A stretch of DNA of 36,478 nt from CAWFKW01 sp964568655 (GCA_964568655.1 CAZMRG010000020.1:1-36478), one strand, 5' to 3'; positions 22,897 to 31,785 are shown, counted from the first letter of the stretch. Notes: generated by a model not told the origin, from the letters alone. Translations and numbers: made by a program.

Positions 22897-25800
22897 TTAA
22901 CTTGCCATTTTTTGGTCATTAAACTTTACGTTTACAATGGTCGAAATTCCCTGCTCAGCCATTGTAACGCCATACATTGAATCGGCAGCTTCCATAGTAC
23001 GCTTATTGTGCGTAACAATAATAAACTGCGTTTCTTTTGAAAACTTTCTTATAATTTTGACAAACCTGTCTATATTGGCGTCGTCAAGCGGGGCGTCAAC
23101 CTCGTCTAATATGCAGAATGGCGAAGGCTTCACCTGGTATATCGCAAATAATAGCGCAATTGCCGTTAAAGTTTTCTCGCCTCCTGAAAGCAGGTCTATT
23201 AATTGCGGGCGCTTGCCTCTTGGCTTGGCAATTATATCGATCTTTGCGTCAAGCGGGTCAGGATTATCGGGGTCAGTAACCATCCTCAGATCCGCTTCGT
23301 CGCCTTCCAGGAATAACTCGGCAAATATTGACCTGAAATTGTTCCTTATCAGTTCGAAGGTCTCTGCAAACTTGAGCTGCGCGGTTTTATTTATTTCTTC
23401 TATTAAATTCATCAGGTCCTCTTCGGCTCTCACAAGGTCGCTTCTTTCTTCAATCATCCTTTCGAGTTCCTGTTTCTCCTGTTCGTATATCCCCAACTCC
23501 ATTTGACCTGTCCCGCCAAGCTGTCTTAAGCGGTTGCGCATACGGTCAATTTCAGATTTAGAATGTATGAAATCAAAAATACCGGCGTCTTCATAATTCG
23601 TGTAAACAATCTCAAGGCTGTATTCTTCAGCAATACGGTCTTTATGCTCTTTTATTTCTATCCTGTCTTTGGTCAGCTGCATTTCATTCTGATGAATGAA
23701 GCTTATAATACTGTCTCTGCCTTCTCTGAGCGTCCTCTGGTCGTGCTCAACTTTGTCGACAAGTTTCTTCTTTACTTCATATTCAGTAGTTACCAGCGTC
23801 AGGTCTGTTTCGATCGAGGATTTATCAAACTCGATTTCGGCAAGCTTTGAGCGCAAACCCGATTGTTTTCCTTCTTCTCCCGTAAATTCAAGTTCATCTC
23901 TTAGCTTTGTTATTTCCTGCTGGTAGCCATGCGTCTCGCTAACGCGCGATTCAATGGTCTTCAGCCTCATCAACACATTTTCATCGGTCCTTATAAGGTC
24001 ATTTTCGCAGTTGGTCAGTTCGGCCTTAACTTTCGCTGATTCAATGCTGAAAGTATTATATTCTTCACGTTTGCTTGTCAGGTTATCTGCAAGGTTCTCA
24101 AGCTCAGTAGTAAAATGCTCAAGCTCTTTCTCGCGCTGGTAGCGTTCGTTCTCAGCTTTTTCAACTTCTGAAATAAGCGTATCCAGTGAAACTTTTAATT
24201 CATTTGTCGAATCGTTAACAGTTTCATTCTCCCTGTTATTTGCTTCGATAAGAGAGTTTACCTGAGATTTCCTGTAATTTATCTGCGAAATATTATTTTC
24301 AAGCGACTGAACGCCCGAGCGCAGTTTCGTAATTTCATCCTGTAATGAATCAACGTCAATATCGCGATGTCGTTTTTGTAAGTCTTCAAGGCGGAATTTT
24401 TCCTGCTCTATTGTAATTTCAAACGCTTTGAGCTGCGATTTAAGGTCGGTTATGAATTTCTCCCTGCCTATCTTCAGCGATTCAGCGTTGGTTTTGCCGC
24501 CCGCCCTTATGAAACTGTCAGTAACGATATCGCCATCAAGAGTAATGAACTTGATGAAATTATCGCGTGAAAGCCTTTTGGCGATCTCAAAATTCTCTAC
24601 TATAATATATTCGTCAAGCAGGTATTTGTATAACATCCAGTACTCATCAGGGCACTTGATAAACTTATCTGCCCATCCGTAAACCCCCGGCTGGCCGAGT
24701 ATTTCAGGAAATTCATCCTGGAAAATATTGAATGTGGTCTGATAAAGCGTGTCTTTAATAATGAATGTAACTTTACCTTTTTGCTCGTTTGCCAGAACGC
24801 TTATGTGCTTTTCAGCATCCTGCAGGGAATTTACAATGAGGTAATTGGATATTTCGCCGAGCGCGGTTTCAATGGCTATCTTAAACTTATCTTCTACTTC
24901 AAGTTTATCAATGATGACCTTTACCGAATCCTCGCCTTTTTCTTTTACAAGGTAGCGGATGCCTTCGGAGTAATCATCATAGTTCTCAACAAAACTCTTC
25001 TGCATCTCAATTTTTTGCTGCAGTTTTTCAGCCTCGAGCGTCCTATATATTATTTCTTTTTCAAGCGAGTTAATTTCTTCCGCAAGCGAGTCTTTTACCT
25101 TCTTCTGGGCTGTATACCTATGCTCCAGAGTCTCTAATTGCTGAGATAATTCAGTCAGCTCAATATCGGCTTTCTTGATCTCACGGTCAAATTCCGAAAT
25201 TTTATTAATATTCAGAATATTTTCGTCTGCAAGTTTGCTGCAGCGTTCAAGCTGGTCCTCAAGCCGTTTTTTGGTAAGCTCATACTCGTTTCTTTTTTCA
25301 AGAAGGTTCTTTGAGATAACTGAATGCTTATGAGCAAGATCCTTAAGCTCTTCTTTGCTTCTTTTGACCTTATTTTCAGTTTCATCTACTGTTCTCTTCT
25401 GAGTTTGCTGCGTCTCTTCAAGGATCGTTGCAGTATTCTTTAGAACTTGGATTCTTTCAGTAATTTCAAGCTTTGAACTCTTTAGTTTTTCGATCTGCTC
25501 TTCAAGCTCAATTTTCTCTTTTGAAAATCTTTCTATGTTTTCCTGCAGATGGCTGATCCTTTGCTCTGCCATAGAAATCGACGACTGTATAGAGCTGATC
25601 TGCAGATTTATCCTGTTAAACCTGTCCCTGGTTTCGTTCAGCCTGCTTTCTGTTACAGAAAGCTCCTGTTTATATTTATCAATAATAGCTTCGTTCTCGT
25701 TCAGCTTTGCCTGCAGGCTTTCGCGCTCGTCTTCTTTCTGCTTTAAGTTCGCCTCGGTCTGCTTGGTATCGTCAATTAACTTGGAATATTTACGCTGGTG

Positions 25801-26487
25801 GTAATCAATTTCCAGTATCTTAAGCCTTTCGCTTATCTCTTTGGCTTCCTGCTGCTTCTGCGCAATCCTTTCGTAAGCATTTACAGTTCTCTGGCGGTTG
25901 CGGATCTCAATGCCGGCTTCGGTCAGGTTCTCTTTGGCTACTTCAAGTTTGTACAGCGCTTCGCGCCTTCTTTCTTTGTACTTAGTAATGCCTGCGGCTT
26001 CTTCAAAGAGCTTTCTTCTATCCTGCGTGCGGTGAGAAAGTATCTCGTTCACCATTTTAAGCTCGATAACTGAATATGCATCCGAGCCCATGCCTGTATC
26101 CATAAACAGGGAGGTAATATCTTTCAGGCGGCATACGGTCCCGTTAAGAAGATATGCGCTTGTTCCGTCGCGGAAACAGCGTCTCGTAATTTTTATTTCT
26201 GAATATTCTGAAGGAAGGATTCCTTTGGTGTTTTCTATTGTAAGCGAGACCTCTGCATACCCAAGAGCTTTGCGGTCGTTGGTGCCGTTGAAAATAACGT
26301 TCTCCATGGTTGAGCTTCTGAGAACGCTGGCTTTTTGCTCGCCGATAACCCACCTGACCGCATCAACAATATTGGTTTTTCCGCAGCCATTGGGGCCCAC
26401 AATTGAAGTTACGCCCGCGTCAAAATCTATAACAACTTTGTCTGCAAAAGATTTGAAACCGAATATTTCTAACTTATTTAAATACAA
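22897..26487 (-). CDS. smc: Chromosome segregation ATPase SMC
   Basis: SMC dimers with ScpA/ScpB load at origins and fold the chromosome. The 1196 aa match the family. Walker A is GPNGCGKT (residues 31-38), the ABC signature LSGGEKTLTAIALLFA starts at 1100, and Walker B is FCILDEVDAPLDD with D1128. Two long coiled coils flank a hinge at roughly residues 510-690 (IRYLVKEKGEDSVKVIIDKL onwards). The arms explain many long open frames on the opposite strand. No ScpA/ScpB genes are present. The 5' flank, including any ribosome binding site, consists of a 22-nt tandem repeat array starting 5 nt before the ATG, so translation signals have been replaced by repeat DNA. Confidence 0.98.
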   Translation of the reverse strand: MYLNKLEIFGFKSFADKVVIDFDAGVTSIVGPNGCGKTNIVDAVRWVIGEQKASVLRSSTMENVIFNGTNDRKALGYAEVSLTIENTKGILPSEYSEIKITRRCFRDGTSAYLLNGTVCRLKDITSLFMDTGMGSDAYSVIELKMVNEILSHRTQDRRKLFEEAAGITKYKERRREALYKLEVAKENLTEAGIEIRNRQRTVNAYERIAQKQQEAKEISERLKILEIDYHQRKYSKLIDDTKQTEANLKQKEDERESLQAKLNENEAIIDKYKQELSVTESRLNETRDRFNRINLQISSIQSSISMAEQRISHLQENIERFSKEKIELEEQIEKLKSSKLEITERIQVLKNTATILEETQQTQKRTVDETENKVKRSKEELKDLAHKHSVISKNLLEKRNEYELTKKRLEDQLERCSKLADENILNINKISEFDREIKKADIELTELSQQLETLEHRYTAQKKVKDSLAEEINSLEKEIIYRTLEAEKLQQKIEMQKSFVENYDDYSEGIRYLVKEKGEDSVKVIIDKLEVEDKFKIAIETALGEISNYLIVNSLQDAEKHISVLANEQKGKVTFIIKDTLYQTTFNIFQDEFPEILGQPGVYGWADKFIKCPDEYWMLYKYLLDEYIIVENFEIAKRLSRDNFIKFITLDGDIVTDSFIRAGGKTNAESLKIGREKFITDLKSQLKAFEITIEQEKFRLEDLQKRHRDIDVDSLQDEITKLRSGVQSLENNISQINYRKSQVNSLIEANNRENETVNDSTNELKVSLDTLISEVEKAENERYQREKELEHFTTELENLADNLTSKREEYNTFSIESAKVKAELTNCENDLIRTDENVLMRLKTIESRVSETHGYQQEITKLRDELEFTGEEGKQSGLRSKLAEIEFDKSSIETDLTLVTTEYEVKKKLVDKVEHDQRTLREGRDSIISFIHQNEMQLTKDRIEIKEHKDRIAEEYSLEIVYTNYEDAGIFDFIHSKSEIDRMRNRLRQLGGTGQMELGIYEQEKQELERMIEERSDLVRAEEDLMNLIEEINKTAQLKFAETFELIRNNFRSIFAELFLEGDEADLRMVTDPDNPDPLDAKIDIIAKPRGKRPQLIDLLSGGEKTLTAIALLFAIYQVKPSPFCILDEVDAPLDDANIDRFVKIIRKFSKETQFIIVTHNKRTMEAADSMYGVTMAEQGISTIVNVKFNDQKMAS

Positions 26488-26491
26488 CTTA

Positions 26492-26557
26492 CACGAATTT
26501 CACGAATTAATTACTCGAATTACACGAATAACATGCACGAATATCACGAATAACAGG
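26492..26557. repeat. Three 22-nt tandem repeats built from CACGAAT (left flank of the GxxExxY gene)
   Basis: Units start at 26492, 26514 and 26536. Each is CACGAAT, 2 nt, CACGAAT, 6 nt, so CACGAAT-type heptamers start at 26492, 26501, 26514 (CTCGAAT), 26523, 26536 and 26545, with alternating spacing of 9 and 13. The array fills the space between the GxxExxY stop and the smc start codon. A decayed array with the same 9/13 spacing but opposite orientation lies on the other side of the gene. Confidence 0.85.
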
Positions 26558-26572
26558 CGCAAATACAGTTTA

Positions 26573-26947
26573 TTAATTTATAAGACGTTTATAAATTAAA
26601 CTATCGCATCCGAAATTTGCAATAATTCCTAACCTGAATTTTGAAGCAGACAAATAATTTAAAGTCTGTTTAATGTACTTACCGATTATATCTTTTGTAG
26701 CCTTAACTTCTAAAATGATTTTATCATATACAACAAAGTCTGCCGGATATTTCCGGTTCAGTTTCGTCTCTTCAAAATATATATCAAAAGACTTTTCTCT
26801 TTCAAACGGGATATTTCTTTTTCTAAATTCCAGTTCAAGAGCATCTTTATAGACAGCTTCCACTAATCCTTTTCCAAGTTTGTTGTATACTTTGAAGCAA
26901 ACTGAGATAATCTCGTAACTTTCTTCTTTATAAATTATTTCAGCCAT
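26573..26947 (-). CDS. GxxExxY protein (PD-(D/E)XK nuclease-like)
   Basis: The 124-aa protein contains the family-defining GxxExxY as GLVEAVY (residues 27-33) and, further on, a PD-(D/E)XK-like core: D69 in YPADFVV and E79-x-K81 in ILEVKA. GxxExxY proteins are widespread, often multicopy in a genome, and their role is not known; a nuclease fold is proposed from sequence. It sits between smc and the GH2-like gene and is flanked on both sides by 22-nt repeats in inverted orientation, which suggests the gene and repeats move or spread as a unit. No Shine-Dalgarno sequence is evident. Confidence 0.9.
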   Translation of the reverse strand: MAEIIYKEESYEIISVCFKVYNKLGKGLVEAVYKDALELEFRKRNIPFEREKSFDIYFEETKLNRKYPADFVVYDKIILEVKATKDIIGKYIKQTLNYLSASKFRLGIIANFGCDSLIYKRLIN

Positions 26948-27028
26948 CTGGCAATAATCGTCAGCAATTATTCAATATGATATTACCTGTTTACAAAAAT
27001 CTTAAATCTTCATTGATGAAAATATTTT

Positions 27029-27072
27029 ATTTGTGAAATTCGTTTCTTTTATTAGTGCAATTTGTGTATTGT
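27029..27072. repeat. Decayed 22-nt repeats, inverted copy of the left array (right flank of the GxxExxY gene)
   Basis: Heptamers ATTTGTG (27029), ATTCGTT (27038), ATTAGTG (27051) and ATTTGTG (27060) each differ by one base from ATTCGTG, the complement of CACGAAT. Their spacing is 9, 13, 9, identical to the left array. The array ends at the stop codon of the GH2-like gene. Confidence 0.7.
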
Positions 27073-29657
27073 TAACCAAATTTCAGGAACGACATTAACA
27101 GGCTAAAATAATCGGCAATATGCCTTGAGCTTTGCAGATAATAGAATACAGCTCCGTACACAAGCAGGGCGGTGATAATGCCGTAAGTATAAGACTTTAA
27201 AAAGAATGTATCAAAGACAATATACGTGCCCTTTAAAATCCTGTAGAATGAAAGTATATATAAAAATGCCGCAGCCCCCAATCCTATTACAACAAAATCA
27301 GGATTCAAATAAAGTACGCGGATATAAAACGTACCTGCCGCTAAAAGAATAATTGTTGGCAGCAATCCCCATAACGTGACCGTGTAAACGGTATTAAAAC
27401 CGACGCGGAATTTTATTGTAAGAGAGAACAACCAAATGACAAATGACAATAAAAATATTTTTATAAACGATAAAGCTGAAAGAAGCAAACAAAGCTTAAA
27501 TGGATTTGCCATGAAGCTATCCAGCCATATCTTAACAACATCGGATGAAAACAGGAGCGTGAGCATCATATCCAGATGCTGTGAATCTTTCCAGTAATAA
27601 AGGATATTAGCAAAAAACAGCCCGTTTCCCACAGAAAGTATGACAGCAAGCAGAATATTCTGGAACGGCGGTATCAGGTGCTGTTCCCTGACATCGCTGA
27701 AAAAAATGAACGGTCTGAACAATGCTCGCGTAACGTTTTCCCTGAAGCGCCTTACTCCGTTTGCCATGTAAATAAACAGTATGAAAAAAAACAAACCGAT
27801 GAACACAAATAAAATCGGAGCTTCCCTGGTGTAAGATCCTATATTTAGATTCGGAATATCTTCTTCCATGAAATGTTTTCTGAGTATTGTCGCGGGAGAC
27901 CTTATATCCCTGTTGAAACTGAATAGGCCCGAAGTCCTTAGATATTGATTGTTGAAATCAAAATTTTTCAGATTAGGCGAGTCTGAATTCCAGTCTGCAT
28001 AAGCCGTGTAAAAACTGCCGAGGAATAATGAACTTTTCAGGATCTTAAACATATCGACAATATATTTAGACTCTGCTTCAACCGAAGTCGGGTCGCTGTA
28101 ACCTGAGTTGTTGTTAGGATTTACAACTCTTCCGTAATTTGAAATAAATATCTTTTCTTTTCTAAGCTTGCTGTCAGAAGCTATATCTTTCAATTCTTTT
28201 AAATCGCCGTCATAAAAATTGAGCCCTGCCATATCCACGGTTTCCCTGCAGATATCGTTCTGGTATATCTGGGTAGAGTAATATCTTAGGCGGCTATCAA
28301 GCCTGCGGCATTCATCGGAAAGTCTTGAAAGAAATGACTTTGTCTTATCGCTGGTCACGTCAATATCATTGGCAAGGCCGTAAGCGAAAATGCATGGGTT
28401 ATTTTTATGCAGAAGAACCATTTCATTCAGCTGATTCTCAGCAAGCGACCTGAAGTTTTCGGAACTGATGATCTGCGGCGGCACGTTCATGACGGGGAGC
28501 TCTTCAAGCACAAGTATGCCGTACCTGTTGCACAGGTTTACTAAATACGGGCTTGCGGGCCGGCCCCATACTTTTATGAAGTTGCATCCAAGAGCTTTAA
28601 AATTCTTTACGTCTTTTTCAACGTCGCTGTATGACGCGCTAATTCCGCTTCCGGGGTATTCTTCAATGTAATTAACGCCCTTGAATTTTATTTCGGAGCG
28701 GTTTATAATGAATGAATTTGAACGCTGTGAAAATTCGTAAAGCCCGAAATCACATTTATAAATATCAACTATTGTTTGGCCGGAGTATATCGTAACCCGC
28801 AGCGTATAAAGATATGGATAGTCGGGCGACCAGAAAAACGGACTGTTAAAACTTAATTTATTCTCGACCTGGATCGTTGAATTACCTGAAATTGAAAAGC
28901 CCGCGTCATTACTGGAAGCTTTAACGTTTCCGGCAGTGTCTAACAACTCTGTTCTTACAGTAAACTTCTTTTCATCAAGTCCATATGATTTCAGGTTCGA
29001 TAGATCGGCGGCTGAGATCGTTACGGAATTTTTAAGGTCCGCATTGAAGTTGATATCGATCTCTGAGCTGACGTTCACGCTTTTTATATAGATCTTTGGC
29101 ACGGCTAGAATATAAATATCGCGGTAAATGCCTCCATAATTCTTCGGAAGGTTTGAAGAATTTTTCAATGGAAGCGTTCGCGAGTAATCCAGCGAATTAT
29201 CGGTAACCACTTCTATTACGTTTCCGGTAGCTTTAATTGTTCCCTCCTGTACTGAGGAAGAGAACGAAGTGAACCCGCCTTCGTGCTTGACAATAAACCT
29301 GCCGTTTATTGTAATTTCACATTGGTAATTTATCCCGTCGCAAAATAACACATAGTTGTATGAATCCGGATTCTCAATAGCCGCGTCAAAAGAACGCGAG
29401 CAGGTTAGTTTACCCTTAAAGTCATAACAAAACGGAACCTGAATGTTGGAATTTATCTGGTGGTCAGGCGAGGAAACGTTCCACTGGCCGTTGAGATTTA
29501 TCAGCTTTCGGTGTTCATTCTGCAGATTTGTTAAATAACTTTCGGGTATCTCAGCGGAATTCCTTGAAAGAAGCTTAGTCTGTGCAAAAAAATGAGACAG
29601 AGGCGCCAGCATTAGTAATAAAACGAAAATACTTAAAGCGGTAGTCTTAAGCCTCAA
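27072..29657 (-). CDS. GH2-like pseudo-glycosidase fused to a Yip1-like membrane domain
   Basis: The 861-aa envelope protein has a signal peptide (about 1-26), a GH2 sugar-binding jelly roll (about 50-190, NYGGIYRDIYIL), an immunoglobulin-like domain (about 195-310, ending FFWSPDYPYLYTL), a TIM barrel (about 320-600, FKGVNYIEEYPGSG, LGCNFIKVWG, ILVLEELP) and then five to seven membrane helices (about 613-861; the start ALFRPFIFFSDV looks Yip1-like). Two catalytic positions are altered: the acid/base Glu of the usual NE is Asp (N430-D431, YGLANDID) and the nucleophile Glu of the usual EYG is Asn (N507, FISNYGR). Hydrolysis is therefore unlikely, and the barrel may bind glycans and signal or act in transport. 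It is alone on its strand between the DCC protein and the GxxExxY cassette. Confidence 0.82.
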   Translation of the reverse strand: MRLKTTALSIFVLLLMLAPLSHFFAQTKLLSRNSAEIPESYLTNLQNEHRKLINLNGQWNVSSPDHQINSNIQVPFCYDFKGKLTCSRSFDAAIENPDSYNYVLFCDGINYQCEITINGRFIVKHEGGFTSFSSSVQEGTIKATGNVIEVVTDNSLDYSRTLPLKNSSNLPKNYGGIYRDIYILAVPKIYIKSVNVSSEIDINFNADLKNSVTISAADLSNLKSYGLDEKKFTVRTELLDTAGNVKASSNDAGFSISGNSTIQVENKLSFNSPFFWSPDYPYLYTLRVTIYSGQTIVDIYKCDFGLYEFSQRSNSFIINRSEIKFKGVNYIEEYPGSGISASYSDVEKDVKNFKALGCNFIKVWGRPASPYLVNLCNRYGILVLEELPVMNVPPQIISSENFRSLAENQLNEMVLLHKNNPCIFAYGLANDIDVTSDKTKSFLSRLSDECRRLDSRLRYYSTQIYQNDICRETVDMAGLNFYDGDLKELKDIASDSKLRKEKIFISNYGRVVNPNNNSGYSDPTSVEAESKYIVDMFKILKSSLFLGSFYTAYADWNSDSPNLKNFDFNNQYLRTSGLFSFNRDIRSPATILRKHFMEEDIPNLNIGSYTREAPILFVFIGLFFFILFIYMANGVRRFRENVTRALFRPFIFFSDVREQHLIPPFQNILLAVILSVGNGLFFANILYYWKDSQHLDMMLTLLFSSDVVKIWLDSFMANPFKLCLLLSALSFIKIFLLSFVIWLFSLTIKFRVGFNTVYTVTLWGLLPTIILLAAGTFYIRVLYLNPDFVVIGLGAAAFLYILSFYRILKGTYIVFDTFFLKSYTYGIITALLVYGAVFYYLQSSRHIADYFSLLMSFLKFG

Positions 29658-29774
29658 TAAAATCGTGATTTAATTAATTAGTAAAAATGATTGAAAATCA
29701 TACAAATATACAAAAAAATGAAAGGAAAGAAAATAGAATTGCAAGTTTTTTAAGGATTTTAACGACCGGCGTTT

Positions 29775-30182
29775 TTACAAAAACTTTGCCTTTTCTGCAG
29801 CATTTGGAACTCTGCAGGCTTCTCTTTTGCCAAACCATTTGTACCTGTACTTTGCAACAATATTATATATGATGTTTCGAATAAAAGGAGGAACGATTAT
29901 AAACGCATAAGATAACTTCCAAAATCCTCTTAGCTCTCTCATAATTTTTAATGCGCATGTGGATTGAGTATAATATTTATCTCCGTCAATCAATATTAAA
30001 GTTGATAAATTATCGGGGTTAAATCCAAATTTCTTCTGTAACTTTATTCCGGCATCCGATTGCAGGGCGGCAAATCTGAATTTGTCTTTATAATCCCTAT
30101 CAATTATATAATTGACGGAAGCATTGCAGAAATTACATACGCCGTCAAACAGAATAATTGAATGATGATGCTCTAAACCCAA
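29775..30182 (-). CDS. DCC family (DUF393) thiol-disulfide oxidoreductase-like protein
   Basis: The 135-aa protein has the hallmark DxxCxxC at D13-C16-C19 (FDGVCNFCN) and the family's later blocks RFAALQSDAG and TLILIDGDKYYTQSTCAL. The family has a thioredoxin-like fold and proposed redox activity, but no proven substrate. It has no signal peptide. A hydrophobic stretch near 100-115 (LSYAFIIVPPFIRNIIYNIV) is typical of the family. It follows the DUF433 gene after 44 nt. Confidence 0.9.
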   Translation of the reverse strand: MGLEHHHSIILFDGVCNFCNASVNYIIDRDYKDKFRFAALQSDAGIKLQKKFGFNPDNLSTLILIDGDKYYTQSTCALKIMRELRGFWKLSYAFIIVPPFIRNIIYNIVAKYRYKWFGKREACRVPNAAEKAKFL

Positions 30183-30226
30183 GTACTTTTAATTAGAAAT
30201 AGGAAATAATGTCCATAAAATTTAAC

Positions 30227-30493
30227 TCAATAACCAGATTTTATTCCATTTGGTATGAAGCAATATATATCTTTAGTTTTTACAACAGTTGTTACGTATA
30301 GCAAGACAGCTTGAATGTCTTCCTTTTCCAAATCCTTATAACCTTTAAGTATTTCATCTGGTGTCATACCGGACGACAATAATTCCATTATGTTTTCAAC
30401 AGGATATCTTAATTGTCTGATAACCGGTTTCCCATGACAAATTTCAGAGTTTATGGTTATACGTTGTAATAATTCACTTTCATTTAGGTTCAT
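30227..30493 (-). CDS. Orphan DUF433 (VapB-like antitoxin) protein
   Basis: The 88-aa protein matches the DUF433 helix-turn-helix type: ITINSEICHGKPVIRQLRYPVENIMELL, then SGMTPDEILKGYKDLEKEDIQAVLLY. Such proteins usually neutralise a PIN-like DUF5615 toxin encoded just downstream. Here only 44 nt and then a DCC gene follow, so the toxin is missing. The last 15 residues (KDIYCFIPNGIKSGY) do not look like the family's usual end, suggesting loss of the distal part of an old pair. It may now act as a solo DNA-binding protein or be inert. Confidence 0.85.
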   Translation of the reverse strand: MNLNESELLQRITINSEICHGKPVIRQLRYPVENIMELLSSGMTPDEILKGYKDLEKEDIQAVLLYVTTVVKTKDIYCFIPNGIKSGY

Positions 30494-30515
30494 ATTTGTA
30501 AGTTTATCTATTTTT

Positions 30516-30968
30516 TTAAATCAGTTTCCTATAATAGATCCATTCTTTGAGCGGTTTTGCGCCAAGCTTATCATAAAAGTTTATCGCGTTCACATTCCAG
30601 TCCAGTACACACCACTCCATTCTTGCGCATTTTTCAGCTTTGGCAATCTTAAGCATTTCTTTGAAGAATAGTTTGCCGACTCCGAAACGCCTCATGCTTT
30701 CGGTAACAAATATGTCTTCAAGATATAATGTTTTTCTGGCTTTGAATGACGAGTATGTGAAGAAATAAAACGCGTAGCCAACTATACTGCCCTCTGCTTC
30801 GGCAAGCAGTACAAAGAACAATGGATTTCTGCCGAATGCATCGTTAATTAGTCTCTTCTTTGCGGATAGCGTAGGTGGAGCGAGCTTTTCGAACTTAGCA
30901 AGCTCGTTAATTAACCGGATAATTTCTTTCGAATCCGATTTTTTTGCTTTGCGTATTTTTATTTTCAT
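30516..30968 (-). CDS. GNAT family acetyltransferase, diamine/spermidine acetyltransferase-like
   Basis: The 150-aa enzyme has the acetyl-CoA loop RRFGVG (93-98) after the strand LYLEDIFV, and the terminal WNVNAINFYDKLGAKPLKEW block. This combination is close to eukaryotic SSAT (spermidine/spermine N1-acetyltransferase) and its bacterial relatives, so an amine such as a polyamine or a related compound is a fair substrate guess. It has no signal peptide. It is 22 nt from the DUF433 gene on the same strand. Confidence 0.88.
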   Translation of the reverse strand: MKIKIRKAKKSDSKEIIRLINELAKFEKLAPPTLSAKKRLINDAFGRNPLFFVLLAEAEGSIVGYAFYFFTYSSFKARKTLYLEDIFVTESMRRFGVGKLFFKEMLKIAKAEKCARMEWCVLDWNVNAINFYDKLGAKPLKEWIYYRKLI

Positions 30969-31041
30969 GTGTGAACGTTTAATTGAATGATCAAATAAAA
31001 TATTTACTTATTTATTTATTTGAAATTCAATTATGCGAAAG

Positions 31042-31067
31042 AAAAAGGGACGGTTTAAATCCGCCCC
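31042..31067 (-). terminator. Rho-independent terminator of the gapped lipoprotein gene
   Basis: On the minus strand GGGGCGG pairs with CCGTCCC (one G-U pair) around ATTTAAA, followed by five T. It lies 34 nt after the lipoprotein stop. Confidence 0.75.
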
Positions 31068-31101
31068 CTGAAGTTTAAATAATTTATAAAAGAAAATCTT
31101 T

Positions 31102-31785
31102 TTACTGCGCTTCGTACTTCGAAAGATTTATTACTTTGCTTTGTAAGCCNNNNNNNNNNNNNNNNNNNNNNNNNNNNNNNNNNNNNNNNNNNNNNNNNNN
31201 NNNNNNNNNNNNNNNNNNNNNNNNNNNNNNNNNNNNNNNNNNNNNNNNNGGACTTGTTGTGTTCGCAAGCCCTAAAGATACATCGCTATCTATTAATGTG
31301 GAAGATGTTGTAGTTATATTTACGTTTGCGTTTGTCAAAAGAGTCAATGCGCCGGAAACAATGTTTTTCGCCGAAGTATCCTGTATCAATCCTATAATCT
31401 CGCTGATACTGAAAAATGAAGTAAGCTCAATACAATCGCTGGAACCGGGCAACGGGTTTGGTGTGTAAACTCTTAAGTTAGCGGTATCGCTGGGAACCCT
31501 GTAAATATAGAGCCATGTACCGATCTGGCTTGGATCCGTTATGGCGCTGTATGTTGATATATCCGTCTTTCCATCCGATTTGACATTCTTACCGAATATC
31601 AAAACCAGTTTTGACCCCGGGAAATTTCTGGAAGACTCGGCATTTGCAGAGTCCAGTCTTTGTTTTGCAGATACTTCATTACTGAAAATTTGCGTAATCG
31701 GGTTATCGCTTCCGCAGGACGTATAGAATATTGCGGTTGAAGCAAGAATAGTAAGCAAAATGAACAATTTTAACAGGTTAGACAT
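31102..31785 (-). CDS. Lipoprotein of unknown function, interrupted by an assembly gap
   Basis: From ATG 31785 (AAGGAA upstream) the protein begins MSNLLKLFILLTILASTA with lipidated C24 in FYTSCGSDN. An upstream frame extension to 31884 is unlikely to be used. The visible mature part is Ser/Asp-rich with a block LVLIFGKNVKSDGKTD and ends KVINLSKYEAQ after the gap. The 100 N at 31150-31249 happen to preserve frame, but the true gap length is unknown, so the internal sequence and even continuity are unproven. I find no domain. The spacer upstream carries a palindromic repeat (31883). Confidence 0.6.
   Translation of the reverse strand: MSNLLKLFILLTILASTAIFYTSCGSDNPITQIFSNEVSAKQRLDSANAESSRNFPGSKLVLIFGKNVKSDGKTDISTYSAITDPSQIGTWLYIYRVPSDTANLRVYTPNPLPGSSDCIELTSFFSISEIIGLIQDTSAKNIVSGALTLLTNANVNITTTSSTLIDSDVSLGLANTTSXXXXXXXXXXXXXXXXXXXXXXXXXXXXXXXXXXGLQSKVINLSKYEAQ
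31150..31249. other. Assembly gap (100 N) inside the lipoprotein gene
   Basis: A placeholder-length gap. Unlike the first gap it is not visibly at a palindrome; the flanks read GTAAGCC on the left and GGACTTGTTG on the right. An internal repeat in the protein may have caused it. Confidence 0.95.

Noticed and set aside
22937..26599. Many long reading frames on the plus strand opposite smc.
   Set aside because: They are Ser/Leu-rich mirror frames of a long coiled-coil gene whose own frame has full SMC motifs.
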